Source: Cytauxzoon felis
Lineage: Eukaryota; Apicomplexa; Aconoidasida; Piroplasmida; Theileriidae
Direction: 5' to 3'
Assembly: GCA_020283715.1 (NCBI GenBank)
Contig: JAIQCW010000301.1
Span: forward strand, 1 to 36,433
DNA: 36,433 nucleotides
A model generated the notes under the pieces. It ran no database searches. It saw only the letters and a program-made list of their open reading frames with translations, and was not told where the DNA came from. The number at the start of each line of letters is the position of its first letter. Positions within the stretch are counted from its first letter, which is position 1. A program made the translations under genes and the position numbers. Below, piece by piece: positions 36,332 to 36,433 of the stretch.

Positions 36332-36433
36332 TTCGGCGAGATAAGACTAAAGTGACGAAATTCATGTTTGTGAGGATATCTCAATGAATATAAATTGGAA
36401 TGAACTGAGGATGAGTAAATTCGATACAATCAT
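36332..36433 (+). repeat. Dispersed 230-bp core element, copy 4 (cut by window end)
   Basis: CGAGATAAGACTAAAGTGAC, GGATATCTCAATGAATATAA, ATTGGAATGAACTGAGGATG and CGATACAATCAT match copies 2 and 3. The right part lies outside the window. It sits in the intron upstream of the visible HRD1 exons. Confidence 0.8.

Overview
The window is nuclear DNA from an apicomplexan parasite, most likely a piroplasm of the Theileria equi / T. haneyi type. Three things point there: very AT-rich coding sequence with short GT-AG introns (35-48 nt here); small secreted proteins with FAINT (DUF529)-like domains; and a multi-unit protein of the kind annotated in T. equi as complement C3/CUB-like. The species call rests on family recognition, not on a database search.

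Layout. 1-6600 holds three minus-strand genes for secreted FAINT-like proteins, one of them broken by an in-frame stop. 7028-11299 holds three conserved minus-strand genes: a PHAX-like snRNA export adaptor, the snRNA cap hypermethylase TGS1, and an adaptor-complex mu subunit. A glycerophosphodiester phosphodiesterase (12295-13374, +) is divergent from the mu gene. 13639-16383 is a C3/CUB-like multi-unit gene truncated at both ends by repeats. A large dynamin-like GTPase (17079-20294, -) follows, then a small three-exon membrane protein (20554-20929, +) and a three-exon short-chain dehydrogenase (20900-22540, -). 22541-26400 is dominated by repeats, with a Cys-rich island inside a 58-bp inverted repeat, a repeat-laden Asn/Lys-rich gene and a C3/CUB relic. 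A secreted alpha/beta hydrolase (26846-28584, +) faces the ribosome-biogenesis gene NOL6/Utp22 (29029-33279, -). The window ends with an unrecognised gene and the 3' part of the ERAD ubiquitin ligase HRD1 (34309-36188, -).

The outstanding feature is a higher-GC, modular repeat family at about twenty places. It is assembled from a few short modules joined at a recurring boundary, CCTCARGTGGA or its complement. One reading frame of the modules stays open and encodes peptides such as ADLREAEGEVN, ATTASGK, NYLSLKSKATPGDRG and MGMMEDGAKDVLDVTSSG. The family lies between genes and inside introns (dehydrogenase, hydrolase, HRD1). It also lies in frame inside exons: twice in NOL6/Utp22, once in HRD1, and through half of the 23687-25141 gene. 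Modules in opposite orientation bracket 'cargo': a roughly 230-bp element in four copies, a promoter-like segment in three copies, and the Cys-rich island. This looks like a non-autonomous foldback or mosaic element family that tolerates exonisation. No transposase is visible.

A second signal is a TACCCCA-type motif, always in gene orientation, upstream of the secreted-protein genes at roughly -100 and/or -240 to -310. It is a candidate shared promoter element.
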